A stretch of 15,834 bases of DNA from DASQDT01 sp036380435 (GCA_036380435.1 DASVES010000369.1:1-15834), one strand, 5' to 3'; counted from the first letter of the stretch, positions 1-7,643 are shown. The notes: generated from the letters alone by a model not told the origin. A program made the numbers and translations.

Positions 1-31
1 CGATGACGTTCGTATCAAAAACGAGGCGCAA
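1..31 (-). CDS. PIN-domain toxin of a toxin-antitoxin pair (N-terminal fragment, cut by window edge)
   Basis: Only the first ten codons are inside the window; they read (M)RLVFDTNVI from a TTG start. The hydrophobic strand followed by D-T-N-V is the hallmark N-terminus of PIN-domain ribonucleases, in which this first Asp binds the catalytic metal. The TTG lies one base after the antitoxin stop codon. The antitoxin's last codons carry a GAAGAGGA purine tract that serves as its ribosome-binding site, so the two genes should be translationally coupled. By family knowledge the product would be an RNase held inactive by the upstream antitoxin. The call rests on ten residues plus gene order; the remaining acidic residues of the active site lie outside the window. 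Confidence 0.72.
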   Translation of the reverse strand, partial: MRLVFDTNVI

Positions 32-32
32 G

Positions 33-263
33 TTATTCCTCTTCGAGAATCGACTTTAGCTCCTCGCTCGTCAGGCCCCTCGCCTGAGCTTTGCCGCCGA
101 TGTCGGTCATCAACTCCTTGAGTGCGGCGGGGTCGGCGGAGATGGCCTCCTTGAGCCAGAGGCCGAGCAGCAGTTGAATCTTCCGCCGCTGCTCGGCGGA
201 GGCCCCGCGGTAAGCCTCGGCGGCCTCCGCATCAACCGGGATGGTGATCGTCTCTGTTGACAT
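33..263 (-). CDS. Small antitoxin of a PIN-toxin pair
   Basis: A 76-residue acidic protein. Residues 1-25 (MSTETITIPVDAEAAEAY) look like a short beta strand and helix. The C-terminus, A-RGLTSEELKSILEEE (residues 61-76), matches the 'ARGLT-E-L-LL' tail common in small antitoxins encoded just upstream of PIN toxins; in such families this tail occupies the toxin groove. The ATG at 261-263 follows a GGGGGAAG ribosome-binding site. The toxin gene starts one base after this stop codon, the usual antitoxin-first order that couples synthesis. I see no separate DNA-binding fold that can be named, so autoregulation is only a family-level expectation. The identification depends on the partner and the tail motif; function is not proven. 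Confidence 0.75.
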   Translation of the reverse strand: MSTETITIPVDAEAAEAYRGASAEQRRKIQLLLGLWLKEAISADPAALKELMTDIGGKAQARGLTSEELKSILEEE

Positions 264-316
264 CTTGGCTTCCCCCCTTCAGACACGCCTTCGTAATCGT
301 AAGTCTTACAGAGAGC

Positions 317-1297
317 CTACTCCGCCTTGTTTCGCCTCTCAAGCAGCGCGCGTGCGTTGCGCTGGAGACCGGAAAGCTTGGCGCGCTTGATGGGGCTGTG
401 GCGGAAGCGCGCGGCGTAGGTGTCGGGCGTGAGTTCGAGAATCTCGCGGAGGTCGGCCGAGACGTTGCCCGGCCGAGGCTCGAAGCGCGGCTCGGGGGTG
501 GGCTGCTCGAAGCGGTTCCAGGGGCAGACGTCCTGGCAGGCGTCGCAGCCGTAGAGCCAGCCGTCGGCGCGCTGGGCCACGGCGGCGGGGATTTCGGCGG
601 GCGCGCGCAGCTCGATGGTCGCGTGGGAGATGCAGAGGTTGGAATCGACGACGTAAGGCTCGACGATGGCGCCCGTTGGGCACGAGTCGATGCAGAGCGT
701 GCACGTGCCGCAGTGGTCTTCGACGCGCGCGGTGTCGTATTCGAGTTCGAGGTCGAGCAGGAGTTCTCCGAGGAAGACCCACGAGCCGTACTCGCGCGTG
801 ATGAGGTTCGTGTGCTTGCCGATCCACCCGAGGCCGGCGCGCACGGCCCACGCCTTGTCCATCGCCGGCTGCGCGTCCACGCAGACGCGCCCTTCCGCGC
901 CGGGGCATTCTTCTTCGATCCACGCGAGGAGCGCGCGCAGGCGCTCGCCCAGAACGTCGTGATAGTCGTCGCCCCATGCGTAGCGCGAGATTTTGCCCGT
1001 GGCCGGACGGGCGGCGTGCTCGTGCGGCGTGTAGTAGTTCATCGCGACGGCGACGACCGAGCGCGCGCCGGGCAAAAGCTCTCGCGGATTCGTGCGACGC
1101 TCCGGCGCGCGCGCCATCCACGCCATCTCACCGTGAAGTCCGCGCGCGAGCCACTGCGCGAGCCGGCCGGCTTCCTCGTTGAGCGCGTCGGCGCGCACGA
1201 TGCCGACCTTCTCGAATCCGAGCGCGCGCGCACGCTCCCTGATCTTCGCCGAGAGGGAGCGGGCGCGGCCCGCGTCGTCATGTATGGTCTCGCTCAT
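317..1297 (-). CDS. queG: Epoxyqueuosine reductase QueG
   Basis: A 326-residue cytoplasmic iron-sulfur, cobalamin-dependent enzyme that reduces epoxyqueuosine to queuosine in the anticodon loop of tRNAs for Asp, Asn, His and Tyr. The N-terminal half (about 15-185) is the family-specific cobalamin-binding region; D141 in VDAQPAMDK is in the place expected for the catalytic acid. The ferredoxin-like part carries Cys 196, 199, 202 and 206 (CGTCTLCIDSCPTG) and Cys 222, 251, 254 and 258 (CDACQDVCPWN), giving two [4Fe-4S] sites in the exact QueG order. The C-terminal tail ends RFRHSPIKRAKLSGLQRNAR, a conserved QueG signature. Its length is normal for the shorter QueG forms without extra C-terminal repeats. 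It is divergent from nagZ. The start ATG at 1297 is the only in-frame one that keeps the N-terminal helix. Confidence 0.96.
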   Translation of the reverse strand: MSETIHDDAGRARSLSAKIRERARALGFEKVGIVRADALNEEAGRLAQWLARGLHGEMAWMARAPERRTNPRELLPGARSVVAVAMNYYTPHEHAARPATGKISRYAWGDDYHDVLGERLRALLAWIEEECPGAEGRVCVDAQPAMDKAWAVRAGLGWIGKHTNLITREYGSWVFLGELLLDLELEYDTARVEDHCGTCTLCIDSCPTGAIVEPYVVDSNLCISHATIELRAPAEIPAAVAQRADGWLYGCDACQDVCPWNRFEQPTPEPRFEPRPGNVSADLREILELTPDTYAARFRHSPIKRAKLSGLQRNARALLERRNKAE

Positions 1298-1309
1298 GTC
1301 TCGCTGTGA

Positions 1310-1318
1310 AGTATAACA
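1310..1318 (-). promoter_or_regulatory. Candidate extended -10 promoter of queG
   Basis: On the minus strand TGTTATACT occupies 1318-1310, an extended -10 element (TG, one base, then five of six bases of TATAAT). No good -35 is seen. A transcript starting about seven bases downstream would have a leader of only about six bases before the ATG at 1297, so queG may be nearly leaderless. Confidence 0.4.
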
Positions 1319-1373
1319 AAGCGGCGCGCGCCTCGCGCTCGCCGCACGCCCCTCGCACGCCTCGCCCCGGCGG

Positions 1374-1382
1374 TGCTACAAT
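1374..1382 (+). promoter_or_regulatory. Candidate extended -10 promoter of nagZ
   Basis: TGCTACAAT is an extended -10 (TG, one base, then five of six bases of TATAAT) in the 169-bp gap between divergent queG and nagZ. There is no clear -35 in the GC-rich sequence upstream. The implied nagZ leader is about 78 bases. Confidence 0.4.
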
Positions 1383-1466
1383 TCACGCATTCTCCCGATC
1401 AAGTTTGCAGACACACATGAGAGGCCGGCGCGCGCGCGCTCAGGCCGGGCGCGGGTCGAGATATTG

Positions 1467-2771
1467 ATGGCGACGAACGAACAGGCGGGCGCGGGCGCGG
1501 AGACGGTCGAGCAGAAGTGTGGCCGCCTGCTCTTCATCGGACTGGCGGTGACGCGGCTCGACAAGCCGACGCGCGAGATGCTCAAGCGCGTCCGACCGGG
1601 CGGCGTCATCCTCTTCGGCCGCAACGTCGAGTCGCCGGCGCAGGTCGCGCTCCTCAACGCGCAGATCCGCGACTGCCTCGCGGGCCGCGTCCTCATCGGC
1701 ATCGATCAGGAGGGCGGCCTCGTTGACCGCTTCCGAAACATCTGCGAGCCGGCGCCCTCCGCGAAGGCCGTGCGTAACGCCGGCCGCGCCGATCTTGCCG
1801 AACGCTTCGGCGCGCTCACCGCCCGCGCCCTCCGGCTGCTCGGCTTCAACATCAACTTCGCCCCCGTGCTCGATCTCGGCGGCGACAACGACGACAACGG
1901 ACTGCGCGGACGCACCTTCGGCAACGACCCCGGCACCGTCTCGCGTCTCGCCGGCGCATACCTCGACGGCCTCCAGCGCAATCACATCGTCGGCTGCGGC
2001 AAACACTTCCCCGGCCTCGGCGGCTCGACCGTCGATTCGCACCGTCGCCTGCCTGTCGTCTCGCACACGTGGGAGCAGATTTTCGAACGCGACCTCGTGC
2101 CCTTCATGGATTTGATGACCCACCGCCCCGGCGAGCGTCTTCATTCCGTGATGGTCAGCCACGCCGCCTTCCCCGACATGTCCGAGTTCGTGCAGGCGTG
2201 GTTCCGCCGCGCGGGCGACCCCAAGACGCTGACCGACCTCCACCGCTTCCCCGCCACCATCAGCGGCAACGTCGTCATGCGCTTGCTCCGTCAGGCGCTG
2301 CGCTACGACGGCCTCGTCATCACCGACGACATGGAGATGGGCGCTGTCGTCCAGACGCTCTCGGTCGCCGAGGCCAGCCTTAGTGCCATCGAGGCCGGCT
2401 CCGACATGGTGCTCATCTGCGAGCAGGAGGCTAACTTCGACGCCGCGCGCAACCGTCTCGTCGAGGCCGTCGGCGAGGGGCGTCTTTCGGAGCGCGCCGT
2501 CTCGGCCGCCGTCCGGCGCATCGACCGCCTGCTCAAGATGGCCGGCGAGCCGGAGCAGTTCGACTCGGACGAATTCGCCGAAGTCTCACGCGAGACCGGC
2601 GTGCTCAAGCAGTTGCTCAAGTCGGCCGAGGACACCGGCGAATACGCTCCGCTCTTCGGAACCGAGGAGGGCGACCTGCGCCGCTCGACGAACTTCGGGG
2701 CCGACGACCCCGTGGGCAACGTCGGCGACATCGCCGAGCAGATCGACGCGGAGTCGAAACTCATTAACTGA
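1467..2771 (+). CDS. nagZ: Glycoside hydrolase family 3 beta-N-acetylhexosaminidase, NagZ type
   Basis: A 434-residue enzyme expected to remove N-acetylglucosamine from muropeptides during cell-wall recycling. It has the GH3 TIM-barrel landmarks in order: PGGVILFGRN (44-53), GIDQEGG (78-84), FAPVLDL (131-137), GKHFPGLGG (178-186) with K179-H180, the D-S-H dyad at 190-192 that defines the NagZ catalytic mechanism, and ITDDMEMGA (285-293), where the Asp pair holds the nucleophile. No signal peptide is seen, so it is probably cytoplasmic. Oddities: L85 replaces the Arg usual in the QEGGR motif, roughly 17 extra residues lie between SHAAFP (231-236) and PATIS (262-266), and an acidic tail of about 65 residues follows the barrel. 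An in-frame TTG sits one codon before the ATG; the ATG is preferred. It is followed by a repeat island. Confidence 0.9.
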   Translation: MATNEQAGAGAETVEQKCGRLLFIGLAVTRLDKPTREMLKRVRPGGVILFGRNVESPAQVALLNAQIRDCLAGRVLIGIDQEGGLVDRFRNICEPAPSAKAVRNAGRADLAERFGALTARALRLLGFNINFAPVLDLGGDNDDNGLRGRTFGNDPGTVSRLAGAYLDGLQRNHIVGCGKHFPGLGGSTVDSHRRLPVVSHTWEQIFERDLVPFMDLMTHRPGERLHSVMVSHAAFPDMSEFVQAWFRRAGDPKTLTDLHRFPATISGNVVMRLLRQALRYDGLVITDDMEMGAVVQTLSVAEASLSAIEAGSDMVLICEQEANFDAARNRLVEAVGEGRLSERAVSAAVRRIDRLLKMAGEPEQFDSDEFAEVSRETGVLKQLLKSAEDTGEYAPLFGTEEGDLRRSTNFGADDPVGNVGDIAEQIDAESKLIN

Positions 2772-2775
2772 CCAC

Positions 2776-2991
2776 GCAGCCCCGGCAGGGGCGGAAGAAT
2801 GTAGCCCACGGCGCGCGTCCGTGGGGACAGCCGCGTTAAAAATTTCGTAGCCCCGGAGGGGCGAAAGAACCTCAAGCGACGTCACGCGAAGGCTTGAGGT
2901 TCTTTCGCCCCTCCGGGGCTACGCATGGCCTCGTCCTTTCAGTTCCCACGGACGCGAGCCGTGGGCTACATCTGGCCGCGCCTCCGGCGCT
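2776..2991. repeat. Nested palindromic repeat island 1 (REP/REPIN-like mosaic)
   Basis: It fills most of the 270-bp gap between nagZ and the M28 gene. The modules are symmetric. A is a GCCCC/GGGGC hairpin ending GGAAGAAT (2776-2800). B is GTAG plus a CCCACGG/CCGTGGG hairpin (2801-2825). A linker follows, then C (2846-2877, containing GTAG and the core GCCCCGGAGGGGC) and a 14-base loop. C' (2892-2923) is the perfect 32-bp inverted complement of C. A second linker of about 21 bases leads to B' (2945-2969, inverted copy of B with one mismatch) and A' (2970-2991). No coding signal supports a gene here. Single modules could act as transcription terminators or mRNA 3'-end stabilisers for nagZ. Confidence 0.85.
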
Positions 2992-3027
2992 CCTTGATTT
3001 ATTCGCACGGACACCCAACACTCTAAC

Positions 3028-3032
3028 GGAGG
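3028..3032 (+). promoter_or_regulatory. Ribosome-binding site that decides the TTG start of the M28 peptidase gene
   Basis: GGAGG stands nine bases before TTG at 3042 and no ATG lies nearby in frame, so the TTG is the start. It also restores a complete signal peptide. Confidence 0.75.
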
Positions 3033-3041
3033 TCAAACGCC

Positions 3042-4442
3042 TTGCGCCGCACACTAGCGCCGATCTTAATTCTCTCTCTTCTCAGTTCGTCATTCGCGCA
3101 ACAACAGCCGCAACCGCAGCCTTCCGCGCCGACGCCCGCCCCGCGCGTGCGCGCCGCCGACTACCAGGACGAGGCCGCGCGCATCATCGGCGCCGCGCTC
3201 ACCGACGACACCGCCTACCGCCGCCTCGCCTATCTCGGCGACCGCATCGGCCACCGCCTGAGCGGCTCTACTCAACTCGAAGAGGCGATTCGCTGGGCCG
3301 TCTCGGAGATGAAGCGCGACGGTCTCGACGTGCGCGCCGAGAAGGTGATGGTGCCGCGCTGGGTGCGCGGCGCGGAGAGCGTCGAGTTGATCGAGCCGGT
3401 GAGGCGCAGTCTCGTCATGCTCGGTCTGGGCAACAGCGTCGGCACTCCGCCCGAGGGCGTGACGGCGGAGGTCGTCGTCGTCAAAAGCTTCGACGAACTC
3501 GACGCGCTCGGCGAACGTGTGAAAGGCAAGATCGTTCTTTACAACGTGCCGTTCACGAACTACGGCGCGACGGTGCGCTACCGCGGCGCGGGCGCTTCGC
3601 GCGCGGCACGCTGGGGCGCCGTCGCCTCGCTCGTCCGCTCCGTCGGCCCCGCGAGCCTCCAGACGCCGCACACCGGCGCGCTCGGCTACGACGACGCGCA
3701 GCCTAAAATCCCGGCCGCCGCCCTGACCACCGAGGGCGCCGAGATGCTTCAGCGCATGCAGGAGCGCGGCGAGCGCATCCTGCTGCGGCTCAGGATGGAG
3801 GCGAAGTTTTTGCCTGACTCGGAGTCGGCCAACGTCGTCGCCGACCTCAAGGGGCGCGAGCGGCCCGACGAGGTCGTGCTCGTCAGCGGTCACTTCGACT
3901 CGTGGGACGTGGGTCAGGGCGCGCACGACGACGGCGGCGGCTGCATGATGGCGTGGGAGGCGGTGCGCCTGTTGAAGAAGCTCGGCCTGCGGCCACGGCG
4001 CACGGTGCGCGTCGTGCTCTACACGAACGAGGAGAACGGCCTGCGCGGCGGGCAGGGCTATCTCGATGCACACCGCGCCGAAGTTGCGAAGCACGTCCTC
4101 GCCATCGAGAGTGATTCGGGCACCTTCCGTCCCACCGGCTTCGGTCTCGGCGAGGGCGCATCGGTGCAAGCGCGCGCCGACATCACGGAGATCGCCAAAC
4201 TCCTGGCCGCCATCAAGGCCGACCGCATCGGCGCGAACGGCGGCGGCGCCGACATCGGCCCGCTCATGCGCGAGGGCGTCCCCGGCATGGGCCTCAACGT
4301 CGATGGGCCTTACTTCAACTACCACCACACGCCGGCCGACACCGTCGATAAGATCGACCCGCAGGACATGGCCCTCTGCGTCGCCGCGATGGCCGTGATG
4401 GCCTACGTCGTCGCCGACATGCCCGCCTCTCTCAACAAGTAA
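3042..4442 (+). CDS. Secreted M28-family zinc aminopeptidase/carboxypeptidase (carboxypeptidase Q-like)
   Basis: A 466-residue exported metallopeptidase. Residues 1-19 form a signal peptide (MRRTLAPILILSLLSSSFA), followed by a Q/P-rich linker (20-34). Residues about 110-250 make a PA-type insert domain seen in carboxypeptidase Q and related M28 enzymes. The catalytic domain has the co-catalytic dizinc ligands in order: H284 (SGHFDSWD), D296 (AHDDGGG), E330-E331 (TNEENG; first Glu the general base, second a zinc ligand), D358 (ESDSG) and H429 (YHHTPADT). It should release single amino acids from peptides in the periplasm or outside; exact specificity cannot be read. It starts at TTG with a strong ribosome-binding site. 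It is flanked on both sides by related palindromic islands. It could be co-transcribed with nagZ, but hairpins intervene. Confidence 0.92.
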   Translation: MRRTLAPILILSLLSSSFAQQQPQPQPSAPTPAPRVRAADYQDEAARIIGAALTDDTAYRRLAYLGDRIGHRLSGSTQLEEAIRWAVSEMKRDGLDVRAEKVMVPRWVRGAESVELIEPVRRSLVMLGLGNSVGTPPEGVTAEVVVVKSFDELDALGERVKGKIVLYNVPFTNYGATVRYRGAGASRAARWGAVASLVRSVGPASLQTPHTGALGYDDAQPKIPAAALTTEGAEMLQRMQERGERILLRLRMEAKFLPDSESANVVADLKGRERPDEVVLVSGHFDSWDVGQGAHDDGGGCMMAWEAVRLLKKLGLRPRRTVRVVLYTNEENGLRGGQGYLDAHRAEVAKHVLAIESDSGTFRPTGFGLGEGASVQARADITEIAKLLAAIKADRIGANGGGADIGPLMREGVPGMGLNVDGPYFNYHHTPADTVDKIDPQDMALCVAAMAVMAYVVADMPASLNK

Positions 4443-4469
4443 GGCGCAAGCCACCGGCGTGACGCAACG

Positions 4470-4682
4470 AGCGCCGGAGGCGCGGCCAGATGTAGCCCAC
4501 GGCGTGAGCCGTGGGTAGACCGTTGACAAGAAATTTGAAAGCCCCGGAGGGGCGAAAGAACCGCGATGAGACTCGTGCTCAACGTCGCGATTCTTTCGCC
4601 CCTCCGGGGCTTCCGTGTATTTTCAACCGCTATTCCCCGGTCTCACGACCGGGGCTACATTCTTCCGCCGCTTTCAGCGGCT
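4470..4682. repeat. Nested palindromic repeat island 2 (same plan as island 1)
   Basis: It lies in the 273-bp gap between the convergent M28 and M16 genes. The order is as in island 1. A (4470-4491) is a GCGCC/GGCGC hairpin ending GGCCAGAT, identical over 22 bases to the inverted A' of island 1. B (4492-4515) is GTAG plus a CCCACGG/CCGTGGG hairpin. An AT-rich linker leads to C (4539-4566) and C' (4585-4612), inverted over 28 bp with one mismatch and sharing the same 20-base core as island 1. Then comes a linker, B' (4635-4658, a different stem CCCCGG/CCGGGG but still ending CTAC), and A' (4659-4682, stem GCCGC/GCGGC, still ending in the complement of GGAAGAAT). Being between convergent genes, it can also serve as a bidirectional terminator. 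Confidence 0.85.
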
Positions 4683-4715
4683 CGTTGCCGCCCGCGGGGG
4701 TTGCTGCGTTTGTCG

Positions 4716-7487
4716 TTACCGCTGCGTCACGGGTCGGCCCTCGGCGTCGAGGATGACGATCTCGCCGAGGTTCAGCTCGCGCACGCCGGCCTCGATCTTC
4801 GAGAGGTCGCCGACGAGGATGAGCGTCGATTTGCCGGGCACGGCGTACTTCACGGCGGCAGCGTTGACGGCCGCGAGCGTCGCCCGCTGCGTCTCGTCCG
4901 GCAGACGCTGCAACTCCGTGAGCGGAAGACCGTTGGCCCAGAGCTGGGCCACCTGCCCGACGAGCTGTCCCAGAGACTCGAACTGCTGCGCGTAGCCGCG
5001 CACGCGGTTGCCCTTGGCGTCGGCCAGCTCCTCGGCCGTGATTGGCTTGCCGCCCGCAATCGCCTTCAGCTCGCTGACGAACTCGACCAGAGACTCCTTC
5101 GTCTTGTCCGTCTGCACGCCGCCGGCGGCCACCCAGATGCTCCCGCGGTCGTACTGCACGGGGTTCGAGAAGGTGCCGTAGGAGTAGCCTTTCTGCTCGC
5201 GCAAATTCAGGTTGAGGCGCGACTGGAAGCCGCCGCCCCAGACGGCGTCGGCGAGGTTGAAGGCGTAGAACTCGTCGGACTTGCGCTGCGGGGCGCCGAG
5301 GACTTGCAGGACGACCGTCTGCGCCGCGTCCGGCTTGTTGATGAGATAGACCTTGCCGCCGCTCGCGAACTGCGGCGCGGCGATGTTCTGCGCGGGCGGG
5401 GCCGCGCCCGTCCACGAGCCGAAGTGCTGGCGGGCGAGCGCCGTCGCCTCGGCCACCGTGATGTCGCCCGCGAAGAAGAGCGCGGAGTTCGACGGCTTCA
5501 GATAGGTCTGGTGGAAGCGCGCGAGGTCTTCCGGGGTGATCCTGGCGACGGTCGAAGTGAAGCCGAGACCGGGACGGCCGTAAGGATGATCCGCGCCGAA
5601 GACGACCATGTTGCGCACGCGGTTGGCGATGCCGTTGGGGTCGTTCATCTGCTGCGTGATGTTATCAAGCGTGATCTTTTTCTCGCGCTCGATCTCCGAG
5701 GCCGGGTACGTGGGGTTCAAGACCACATCGGCGAAGAGGGTCATCGCCGGGTTGAGGTTGCGTTTGAGCACCTCGAAGCCGGTGGTGGACGACTCGCGCG
5801 AGGGGCCGGCGAAGATGGCGGTGCCGAGGTCGCCGAGCGCGTCCTGAATCTGGATGGCGTTCTTTGTCTTCGTGCCCATGTCCATCGTCGCGTAGGCCAT
5901 CTGCACGAGGCCCGCTTTGTCGGCGGGGTCGGCCGCGGTGCCCACGCGCGTCGAGAGCGCCACGGCCACCTTTGGCAATTCTTTTCGCTCGACGACGAAA
6001 ATCTCCAGCCCGTTTTCCAGTTTCGCCGTCTTCACCTCGGGCGCGCTGTACGCCTTGTCGGCGCCCATCGCGGGCTGCTTCGAGCGGTCGAGGTCGGCCT
6101 TCTGGGGAAGCTGCGAGGTCTCGGGGTGGAAGCGGACGAGGAGGCGGTTGCGCGTGTTGAGCCAGCGGGCGGCTGTGTCGCGCACGCCCTCGGCCGTGGC
6201 GTTGCGGTAGCGGCCCAAATCGAAGTCGAACTTGTTGGGGTCGCCGAGGTAGGTGTTGTAGAGATTGAGCAGGTCGGACTTGCCGCCAAAACCCCCGATG
6301 CGCTCAAGACCCGAGATGTACTGGGATTCGAGCTTGACCTTCGCGCGGTTGAGTTCGGCCGGGGTCGGCCCTTCTTTGGCGAGGCGGGCGATCTCGTCCG
6401 TGATGGTCTGCTCGATCTGCGGAAGCGACGCGCCGGGGCGGGCCGTGGCGATGATGGTGTAGATGCTGGCGATCTCGCGCGACTGCTGGAAGGCCGAAAC
6501 GTCCGAGGCCACCTGCTTGTCGTAGACGAGCGTCTTGTTGAGACGTGAAGAGAGGCCGTCGGTCAGGATCGTGGAGATGATGTCGAGTTCGCCGTCGCCC
6601 GGCTCGAAGCGCGGCGCCGTGACCCAGTTCATATAGACGCGCTCCTGCGGCACGCGGTCGTTGACCTCGATGATCTTCTCGCCCACGAGCGTGGTGACGT
6701 TGCGGGTCGGGCGGTCGAGCGAGGGGCCGGGGGGGAGCGGGCCGAAGTATTTCTCGACGAGCCGCTTGGCCTCGGCCGGGTCGAAGTCGCCGGCGACGAC
6801 GAGCGAGAGGTTATTCGGCGTGTAATAGGTCTTGAAGAAATCTTTGACGTCGTCGGCGGTCGCGGCCGTCAGGTCTTCGTGGCTGCCGATGACCGTCCAC
6901 GAGTAGGGGTGTCGGGCCGGGAAGATGTTTTCGGTGACGAGCGTGTCCCAGCGGCCGTAAGGGACATTCTCCAAGCCCTGCCGGCGTTCGTTCTTCACCA
7001 CGTCGCGCTGGTTGTCGAGCTTCGTCTTGTCGAGCACGTCGGTGAGCGTGGCGATGCGGTCGGCTTCGAGCCAGAGGAGGTATTCGAGGTTCGACGAGGG
7101 CACGGTGGCGAAGTAGTTGGTGCGATCCTCGTTGGTCGTGCCGTTGACGCCGCCGGTGAAGAGGTTGGCGCCGGCCTTCTCGACGTAGGAGAAGTATTCG
7201 CCGGGCGCGTTCTTCGACCCCTGAAACATCATGTGCTCGAAGAGGTGGGCGAAGCCCGAGCGGTTCACCTTCTCGTTCTTCGAGCCGACGTGGAACCACT
7301 GGTTGACGTGGACTACGGGGAGCTTCCGATCAACGTGCAGGATGACCTGAAGGCCGTTGGGCAGGCTGTACTTCTCAAACTGGATTTTGGGGACGGCGCT
7401 GTCCTGCGCCGCGACGGCGAGCATCTGCGAGGCGACGACGAGCGCGGCGACAAGCAGGCGCAGGGTCTTCTTCTGAAACATCTTCAC
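4716..7487 (-). CDS. Secreted M16-family zinc peptidase, active and inactive halves fused
   Basis: A 923-residue exported peptidase of the pitrilysin/insulinase family. The start is GTG at 7487: AAGGAG (7500-7495) stands seven bases upstream, and the product then begins MKMFQKKTLRLLVAALVVAS, a clean signal peptide; starting further upstream would add ten residues before it. The first half carries the inverted zinc motif HLFEH (residues 81-85) and E167 (VVKNERR), the expected third ligand, so it is predicted active. The second half begins near residue 480 (KLENGLEIFVV); at the matching site GLVQMAYATM (526-535) the His, Glu and His are replaced by Gln, Tyr and Ala, so it is a structural half closing the chamber around peptides. 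Its length fits bacterial two-half M16 proteins. Transcribed divergently from the sensor kinase. Confidence 0.94.
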   Translation of the reverse strand: MKMFQKKTLRLLVAALVVASQMLAVAAQDSAVPKIQFEKYSLPNGLQVILHVDRKLPVVHVNQWFHVGSKNEKVNRSGFAHLFEHMMFQGSKNAPGEYFSYVEKAGANLFTGGVNGTTNEDRTNYFATVPSSNLEYLLWLEADRIATLTDVLDKTKLDNQRDVVKNERRQGLENVPYGRWDTLVTENIFPARHPYSWTVIGSHEDLTAATADDVKDFFKTYYTPNNLSLVVAGDFDPAEAKRLVEKYFGPLPPGPSLDRPTRNVTTLVGEKIIEVNDRVPQERVYMNWVTAPRFEPGDGELDIISTILTDGLSSRLNKTLVYDKQVASDVSAFQQSREIASIYTIIATARPGASLPQIEQTITDEIARLAKEGPTPAELNRAKVKLESQYISGLERIGGFGGKSDLLNLYNTYLGDPNKFDFDLGRYRNATAEGVRDTAARWLNTRNRLLVRFHPETSQLPQKADLDRSKQPAMGADKAYSAPEVKTAKLENGLEIFVVERKELPKVAVALSTRVGTAADPADKAGLVQMAYATMDMGTKTKNAIQIQDALGDLGTAIFAGPSRESSTTGFEVLKRNLNPAMTLFADVVLNPTYPASEIEREKKITLDNITQQMNDPNGIANRVRNMVVFGADHPYGRPGLGFTSTVARITPEDLARFHQTYLKPSNSALFFAGDITVAEATALARQHFGSWTGAAPPAQNIAAPQFASGGKVYLINKPDAAQTVVLQVLGAPQRKSDEFYAFNLADAVWGGGFQSRLNLNLREQKGYSYGTFSNPVQYDRGSIWVAAGGVQTDKTKESLVEFVSELKAIAGGKPITAEELADAKGNRVRGYAQQFESLGQLVGQVAQLWANGLPLTELQRLPDETQRATLAAVNAAAVKYAVPGKSTLILVGDLSKIEAGVRELNLGEIVILDAEGRPVTQR

Positions 7488-7615
7488 GAGGTGACTCCTT
7501 TCAAAATTCTGGTGCAAATCTGGAAGACAGAGAAACGCCTAAACGTAAAGGTGAAGCGGATAGTTTCTCGACTGAGTGGGCTGGCTTGTAAAAACTTCCG
7601 GGGACGGACGCCAAG

Positions 7616-7643
7616 ACTACACGCTGCCGCCCGCCGCTGTCAA
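7616..7643 (-). promoter_or_regulatory. Candidate promoter of the M16 peptidase gene
   Basis: On the minus strand a perfect TTGACA (7643-7638) is followed after 16 bases by TGTAGT (7621-7616), four of six matches to TATAAT. The implied leader is about 120 bases. The -35 is convincing; the -10 is weak. Confidence 0.35.

Noticed and set aside
257..1309. A 350-codon plus-strand frame opposite queG
   Set aside because: It is the antisense shadow of a fully recognisable QueG; no domain or convincing ribosome-binding site is present.
2846..2923. Possible CRISPR repeats, because of repeated GC-rich palindromic units
   Set aside because: The units are inverted rather than direct, there are no regularly sized unique spacers, and no cas genes are present.
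3090..4529. A 479-codon minus-strand frame opposite the M28 gene
   Set aside because: Composition is His/Val/Ala/Arg-rich without motifs, while the plus strand carries all M28 zinc ligands and a signal peptide.
4566..6548. A 660-codon open frame on the plus strand opposite the M16 gene
   Set aside because: It is rich in low-complexity Arg/Ala/Gly/Val/Leu, has no recognisable domain, and begins inside a palindromic island. The opposite strand encodes a clear M16 peptidase over the same bases. Long antisense frames are expected in GC-rich DNA.
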